This document shows positions 60,314 to 64,000 of a stretch of DNA of 64,000 nucleotides, piece by piece. Position numbers and translations under genes: made by a program. The notes beneath the pieces were generated by a model. That model searched no databases. It was not told where the DNA came from and saw only the letters and a list, made by a program, of their open reading frames with translations. Location: assembly GCA_023898785.1 (NCBI GenBank), contig CP060239.1, positions 868,001-932,000 of the forward strand, given 5' to 3'. This DNA is from Rhodospirillales bacterium (lineage in GTDB: Bacteria; Pseudomonadota; Alphaproteobacteria; Micavibrionales; Micavibrionaceae). Within the stretch, counting starts at the first letter, position 1; each line of letters begins with the position of its first letter.

Positions 60314-60577
60314 TCAGTTGTCGATGGTGTCGGGACTGCCAGTGACGATGATGGCTCCGCAGGCGGTGATGTCGCCGATGCGGGCGTTGGGCAATCCTTC
60401 GGTGATGGTGTCGAAGCTGCCGGTCACGATGGGCGTCACGCCATGCCCCGGGATGGGACAGACGTGCAGATCCCCCATGCGGGCCACCGGCATGCCGTTG
60501 TCCAGCGTCCGGCTCGCCCCGGTGATGATGACGCCGCCGTGGCTGCTGATGTCGCCGAGTCGCGCCTGGGAGCTCAT
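60314..60577 (-). CDS. PAAR-repeat spike-tip protein
   Basis: 87 residues from ATG 60577, 4-bp overlap with the preceding gene. Repeated beta turns with the PAAR pattern: MPVARMGDLHVCPIPGHG and LPNARIGDITACGAIIVTGS. PAAR proteins cap the central spike of contractile tails and type VI systems, usually with a metal ion held by His/Cys. The spike gene lies two genes upstream, which supports the call. Confidence 0.88.
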   Translation of the reverse strand: MSSQARLGDISSHGGVIITGASRTLDNGMPVARMGDLHVCPIPGHGVTPIVTGSFDTITEGLPNARIGDITACGAIIVTGSPDTIDN

Positions 60578-60948
60578 GGGTTCACCTTCAGCAATAGATG
60601 GATCAGAAAGCCGATGAGTCCGCCGATGGTGCTGCCGATGGTCAACACCAGGCCGACGATCTTCCACATGGTCTCGGTCCCCATCTTGGAGCCGACCCGG
60701 GCATGCAGCCGGTCGATCTCCTCGGCGTGCCGGTGCAGATCGGAATAGATCGAGCGAACCAGCACCTCGACGTTTTCCTTGTCCGATTTCTTCTCGATTT
60801 CACGCTCGATCTTCTCGAGGCGGTCCTGGATTTCCCGGCGGTGACTTTCGAGGATGCTGCGGAATTCCTCCCGCCAATGATCGAAGGTCCGGGCCAGCAA
60901 TTCCTCGCTGGCCGAAAGTCCGGAGGGTGTTGTTGTTCTTTCTCCCAT
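60574..60948 (-). CDS. Coiled-coil protein with one C-terminal membrane helix
   Basis: 124 residues. About 20-90 is a charged helix (EIQDRLEKIEREIEKKSDKE), and about 97-120 is a hydrophobic helix (IVGLVLTIGSTIGGLIGFLI). Such architecture fits a small phage membrane protein, possibly holin- or spanin-like, or a tail-assembly factor. Assignment to lysis is inference from the nearby M15 peptidase. Precedes PAAR with a 4-bp overlap. Confidence 0.65.
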   Translation of the reverse strand: MGERTTTPSGLSASEELLARTFDHWREEFRSILESHRREIQDRLEKIEREIEKKSDKENVEVLVRSIYSDLHRHAEEIDRLHARVGSKMGTETMWKIVGLVLTIGSTIGGLIGFLIHLLLKVNP

Positions 60949-60960
60949 GCGATGCTTCCT

Positions 60961-62010
60961 TCAGGTGTTGATCAAGACGGTGTTTGTCGAGCGAATGATG
61001 ATGTTTCCGGCCACCCCATCCATGAACACGAGGCTGCCGGACTTGTCTGTGGCGCTGATGCTCTCCTGGCCGGGCGCGGCGTTCATGCGCACCACCTGAC
61101 CGGCCTTGTCGGTGAGCCGGATCTGTTCGGCGGCGGCGGTGGAGTCGACGAGGATTTCCTGAGTGCCGTTGAGCCCCCAGATGTGAACCTTCTCCCGACC
61201 CTTGGTGGTATCGATGAGGATCTTCTGCCAGCGCGAGCGGCCCTTGTCGCACGAGAGGATGTGGACCTTCTCCTTGTCCTGCCAGGCTTCGAGGATTACC
61301 TGCTGGCGGCAGAGGTCGGTGAGCTGGATGCGGGCGCGGGAGCCGACGATCTGCGAGGCAATGTCGAGCTGGTCGCCTTTCTCGGCGTCCTTCGTGCCTC
61401 GGCGCAGGGCGTTGCCGCTCTGCATCTCCGGCTTCACCTTCCCTTCCATGGTGAGGATCTGTCCGGCGCGGTCGATGATCCGCAGCAGTTCGTCGCCGTC
61501 GCGGTCATCGGCAAGGATGGTGTGGCCGGTTTCGGTCTTGAACAGGACCTTCAGGCGTGGGCAGTAATACGGCGGATGGCCGTGGTACTTCTTGTGTTCG
61601 AGATCGTCGTGCCGGTTGGCCTGATGCTCAACCTTGTCCTCACAGTCATGACAGAAGGCATTCGCGCAGGTGCGCTTGGATTCCTCGGGCTGCTCACCGG
61701 GATTGCTCTTGGCCAGCCAGACCCCGGTCCAGATCGGATACTGAACGACGCCGCCCTCGAACTCGGCCCAGACCGAAGCTCCTTCCTCGGGGATCAGGAA
61801 CATGCCGGTGTCGTCGTTGCCGCCGTAGGGGAAACAGGGAGCGGCCCATTCGGACCAGTTCTCCCGCCCGCTGCCGAGCACGGCGGGGATTTCCAGGCGG
61901 ACCCGGCCGAGGCGTTCGGGGTCGTTGTTGTCGCGCACGAAGGCCCGGTACTTGCCGTACCAGCGGTTGCGGTAGCGCTCCTCGGAATGTCGGTCGCGGG
62001 TTTCAAGCAT
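60961..62010 (-). CDS. Baseplate central spike protein (gpV/gp5/VgrG-like)
   Basis: 349 residues. YRAFVRDNNDPERLGRVRLE then PYGGNDDTGMFLIPEEGASVWAEFEGG is the gp5/VgrG OB-fold. The remaining two thirds consist of short repeated strands (KVHIWGLNGTQEILVDSTAA, QIRLTDKAGQVVRMNA), a typical triple-stranded beta-helix spike shaft. Cysteines at C-x5-C-x2-C (CANAFCHDC) near residue 118 are unusual and might bind metal. It works with the PAAR tip and the hub protein encoded upstream. Confidence 0.85.
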   Translation of the reverse strand: MLETRDRHSEERYRNRWYGKYRAFVRDNNDPERLGRVRLEIPAVLGSGRENWSEWAAPCFPYGGNDDTGMFLIPEEGASVWAEFEGGVVQYPIWTGVWLAKSNPGEQPEESKRTCANAFCHDCEDKVEHQANRHDDLEHKKYHGHPPYYCPRLKVLFKTETGHTILADDRDGDELLRIIDRAGQILTMEGKVKPEMQSGNALRRGTKDAEKGDQLDIASQIVGSRARIQLTDLCRQQVILEAWQDKEKVHILSCDKGRSRWQKILIDTTKGREKVHIWGLNGTQEILVDSTAAAEQIRLTDKAGQVVRMNAAPGQESISATDKSGSLVFMDGVAGNIIIRSTNTVLINT

Positions 62011-62422
62011 GCTCCGCCTCCCGTTTTCGACTGGCGTCCCAGGCCAGCCAACCGCCCAGGCGAACCGCCCAATACATGACCTGCCTTTTCCACAGAGGCA
62101 CGCCCAGGGCCGCCATCAGTTCGAGAAAGAGGCGGTCGGCAGCAAGCCGCGAGACCTTACCGGTGTGGTAGAGATAGTCGTGAACGACGGCCGCCGGGGA
62201 ATATCGTCCCCAGGGCGGCACCACGCGCCAGAACAGGCGCGGCACCGAGGCGAAGTCGGTCTCGAACCCAGCGGGCACTTCGATGATGCGGCCAGCGCCG
62301 GTGCGGACACGGAACGGCTGGGTCAACCTCGCGGTCATTCCATTGGGCAGGATCTCCACCCGAAGAGGCCCGGACAGTCCCAGCGCGGTGCCCGAAAACA
62401 GGGTCTTGGTTTCGGCGCTCAT
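62003..62422 (-). CDS. DUF1353 family protein
   Basis: 139 residues from ATG 62422, in ATGA overlap with the M15 peptidase stop. The motif GFETDFASVPRLFWRVVPPWGRYSPAAVVHDYLYHTG is diagnostic for DUF1353, common in phage lysis/tail regions. Its function is not established; the conserved D, H and Y hint at a hydrolase-like site. Its end overlaps the spike gene by 8 bp. Confidence 0.85.
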   Translation of the reverse strand: MSAETKTLFSGTALGLSGPLRVEILPNGMTARLTQPFRVRTGAGRIIEVPAGFETDFASVPRLFWRVVPPWGRYSPAAVVHDYLYHTGKVSRLAADRLFLELMAALGVPLWKRQVMYWAVRLGGWLAWDASRKREAEHA

Positions 62423-62793
62423 GACCGCCACCTCGCCTTGCCCGACTGGCGCACATCGAGATGGACCCAGGAGGCATAGACACCGATGCCGCCCTCGCGG
62501 AAAAGCGGAATTTCCTCGGCGATGACCGCCAGTTGCTCGGGCGAAACACCTGCGGGACAGCTCACGTCGGCCGCCATGCCCAGCGTGTGGAAACTCTGCT
62601 CCGCGCCACCCACCGCCTTATTGTGCCGGTTGCAACGGAAGCCGCTGGTAATGGACAGCGGTTTGCCGATGCGGTCGCGCAACGCCTGCAGGGCGTCGAC
62701 CAGGTCGGGATGGACCGCAGCCGAATGGCCGCAGCAGTTCTTGCCCTTGCAGGCGAATTCCGAACGGTTGAAATTCTTACTGAGATCACCCAT
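62419..62793 (-). CDS. Peptidase M15 (D-Ala-D-Ala carboxypeptidase-like) endolysin
   Basis: 124 residues. Zn-peptidase motif: SGFRCNRHNKAVGGAEQSFHTLGMAADVS holds the H-x6-D type ligands, and WVHLDVR the last histidine. N-terminal FNRSEFACKGKNCCG is typical of phage M15 enzymes. It cuts peptide cross-links in peptidoglycan, for lysis or as a tail-borne enzyme. Coupled by overlap to genes on both sides. Confidence 0.87.
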   Translation of the reverse strand: MGDLSKNFNRSEFACKGKNCCGHSAAVHPDLVDALQALRDRIGKPLSITSGFRCNRHNKAVGGAEQSFHTLGMAADVSCPAGVSPEQLAVIAEEIPLFREGGIGVYASWVHLDVRQSGKARWRS

Positions 62794-64000
62794 TGCCGCC
62801 TCCTTGTGTGACCGCGCCGGAATCCGCGTCGATGGTCACCATGGCTGGCGGCTCGTTTTGCGGCGTGGGCGGGGCCTCCTTATCGTTGGGTTTGCCCTGG
62901 GACTCGGCGGACTTGTCGCCCGCGCCTTTGCCGAGGGCGTTCTTCTTGAGTTTGAGTTCGCAGAGATAGCCAGCGCCGCTGATGCTGTGGCGCACCGAGT
63001 GGCAGTAGTAGATCCCGGAAAACTTCCGTCCCACGCCCTTGATCTCGACGTTCTTCTTGGCGCGTAGCTGGGGAATGCCGATGGTGGCCGCGTCCGCCTC
63101 GACCTGCCGCAGCTCGGCCTCGCGGAATTTGCCTTCGGCGTTGTCCTGGGCGGGCTCCTGGCGCGGCTCTTCGTGAAAGCCTTCGGAACGGTCGAAGCTG
63201 GGCACGATCTGTCCCGTCTCCTGTTCCTTGAAGCTGCCTTCGCCGGTGTTGCCGTCGACCAAATAGGTCTGCTTGCCCAGGGCCGTCCGCTCGGGCGTGG
63301 TGGCGTTGTTGGCCTTGTGCTCGACCACGTCCTTCTTGCGCGGGTCGATACCGACCGTCTTGGTCTCGACACCCGCGCCCTTGGCTCCCTGGGATTGGGT
63401 GCTGGGGCGGAACGAGCGCAGCAGGCCCTTGGTGTCGGTGAAATATTCGAGGGTCAGAAGCGGCGTCTGGTCGAGCTCGCGGGGATGGAAATGGAGTTCG
63501 TCGTCCTGGATGTAGAAGACATAGCCGCTCACGCCGTCGCCATCGCGGTCACGGGCCTTTTCCGCCAGCTCCTTGAGGAACTGGGCGTCCGAGATGTTGC
63601 TCTGGGTGACGCGGAGATGGGTTCCCTTGGTGGCCGTGACCACTGGCGTGAGGCCGTTGGCTGCGGCGACTTGTTCGGCGATTTCCGAATAGAGGATGCC
63701 GGGAGCGGGTTTCTGCCAGACCTTCTGGTTTTCCTTGCCCGCCAGTTTGAAGCCCTTGTCGTATGCCTTGATGCGGATAGTTGGATCGCCGTTTTCCGGG
63801 AAGTCGTAATCGATGTCCTTGATGACCGCCTTCTTGCGCGGAGAGAGGTTACCCACGTAGCCGAAGCGAGCGACGATCTCATTGCCTTCCTGGAACAGGG
63901 GATCGTCGACGAACTGCAGGTTGCGGTCGGTCACCGACAGCTCGAGAACATCCAGCTCCTCCTCGTTATCGGTGAAGACGAACGAGGTGATCTCCTGGGT
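62786..64000 (-). CDS. Late control gpD/baseplate hub protein (5' end beyond the window)
   Basis: The frame is open to the right edge, at least 404 codons; a GTG at 63934 is only an internal possibility since ITSFVFTDNEEELDVLELSV precedes it in frame. FDDPLFQEGN-like wording (LQFVDDPLFQEGNEIVARFG) followed by YSEIAEQVAAANGLTP and KELAEKARDRDGDGVSGYVF is the gpD/gp27 hub pattern. The C-terminal part is charged and low-complexity (PNDKEAPPTPQNEPPA). The hub joins tube and spike in contractile tails. Confidence 0.82.
   Translation of the reverse strand, partial: TQEITSFVFTDNEEELDVLELSVTDRNLQFVDDPLFQEGNEIVARFGYVGNLSPRKKAVIKDIDYDFPENGDPTIRIKAYDKGFKLAGKENQKVWQKPAPGILYSEIAEQVAAANGLTPVVTATKGTHLRVTQSNISDAQFLKELAEKARDRDGDGVSGYVFYIQDDELHFHPRELDQTPLLTLEYFTDTKGLLRSFRPSTQSQGAKGAGVETKTVGIDPRKKDVVEHKANNATTPERTALGKQTYLVDGNTGEGSFKEQETGQIVPSFDRSEGFHEEPRQEPAQDNAEGKFREAELRQVEADAATIGIPQLRAKKNVEIKGVGRKFSGIYYCHSVRHSISGAGYLCELKLKKNALGKGAGDKSAESQGKPNDKEAPPTPQNEPPAMVTIDADSGAVTQGGGNG

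Noticed and set aside
1..64000. CRISPR arrays
   Set aside because: No regularly spaced direct repeats of the right size were seen; the repeats present are IS ends, IS200 hairpins and the gltX leader pair.
57168..64000. Calling the tail module an extracellular contractile injection system or tailocin
   Set aside because: Sheath, tube, AAA ATPase, capsid and terminase genes are all outside the window, so neither phage nor injection system can be decided.

Overview
The window reads as a facultatively anaerobic, nitrate-respiring alphaproteobacterium. The pointers are a DUF3126 protein, the ornithine-lipid pair olsBA, a Kdo transferase/lpxK/lpxL lipid A block, a class II DAHP synthase and four perfect FNR/ANR-type palindromes. 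All assignments come from motif and family recognition by eye; no search was run.

Layout. (1) 1-23113, anaerobic respiration island: ubiT-ubiU (O2-independent ubiquinone synthesis) divergent from moeA; a damaged Crp/Fnr gene; narK1 divergent from narK2-narGHJI-ppiC-nnrS; an intact DNR-like regulator; a probable Moco riboswitch leading moaA-moaCB-moaD-moaE-mobA-(small protein)-TauE; and a nitrate/nitrite-sensing (NIT-domain) chemoreceptor. FNR-type sites lie at 1544, 5196, 16384 and 20890. Together these genes import nitrate, build and insert the molybdenum cofactor, assemble NarGHI, supply anaerobic quinone and probably steer cells toward nitrate. (2) 23191-25900, mobile-element graveyard: a complete IS3-family element, serine-recombinase tails, an IS1595 5' half fused to an IS3 3' half, all beside tRNA-Arg(ACG). 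(3) 26118-46473, host core: an OmpA-like periplasmic protein, olsBA, DUF3126, a trio of exported unknown proteins (two are paralogues), lipid A/Kdo genes, glutathione reductase broken by a second inverted IS3 copy, a class I-like cyclic nucleotide phosphodiesterase, aroG, nadE, gltX, an rRNA/tRNA methyltransferase and rpsD. (4) 46663-50916, accessory: an IS200/IS605 element, the 3' end of an IS1595 element, and a decayed restriction-modification-like cluster (HTH/cytosine-methyltransferase chimera, MORC-like GHKL ATPase, ImmA/IrrE-type metallopeptidase). (5) 51074-64000, a visibly GC-rich block entirely on the minus strand: an amidoligase/DUF5049/GATase-II/GGCT cassette downstream of a contractile-tail baseplate module (hub, M15 peptidase, DUF1353, spike, PAAR tip, Ig-like proteins, gp25, DUF4815). 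It runs off the right edge.

A recurring theme is gene-internal loss: the Crp/Fnr recognition helix, the glutathione reductase middle, the methyltransferase catalytic domain and the amidoligase C-terminus are each missing at a sharp join. These may be real deletions or assembly joins; the composition change near 51 kb raises the same question. The most interesting uncharacterised material is the MORC-ATPase cluster, the tail-linked amidoligase cassette and the tandem Cys-rich secreted paralogues.
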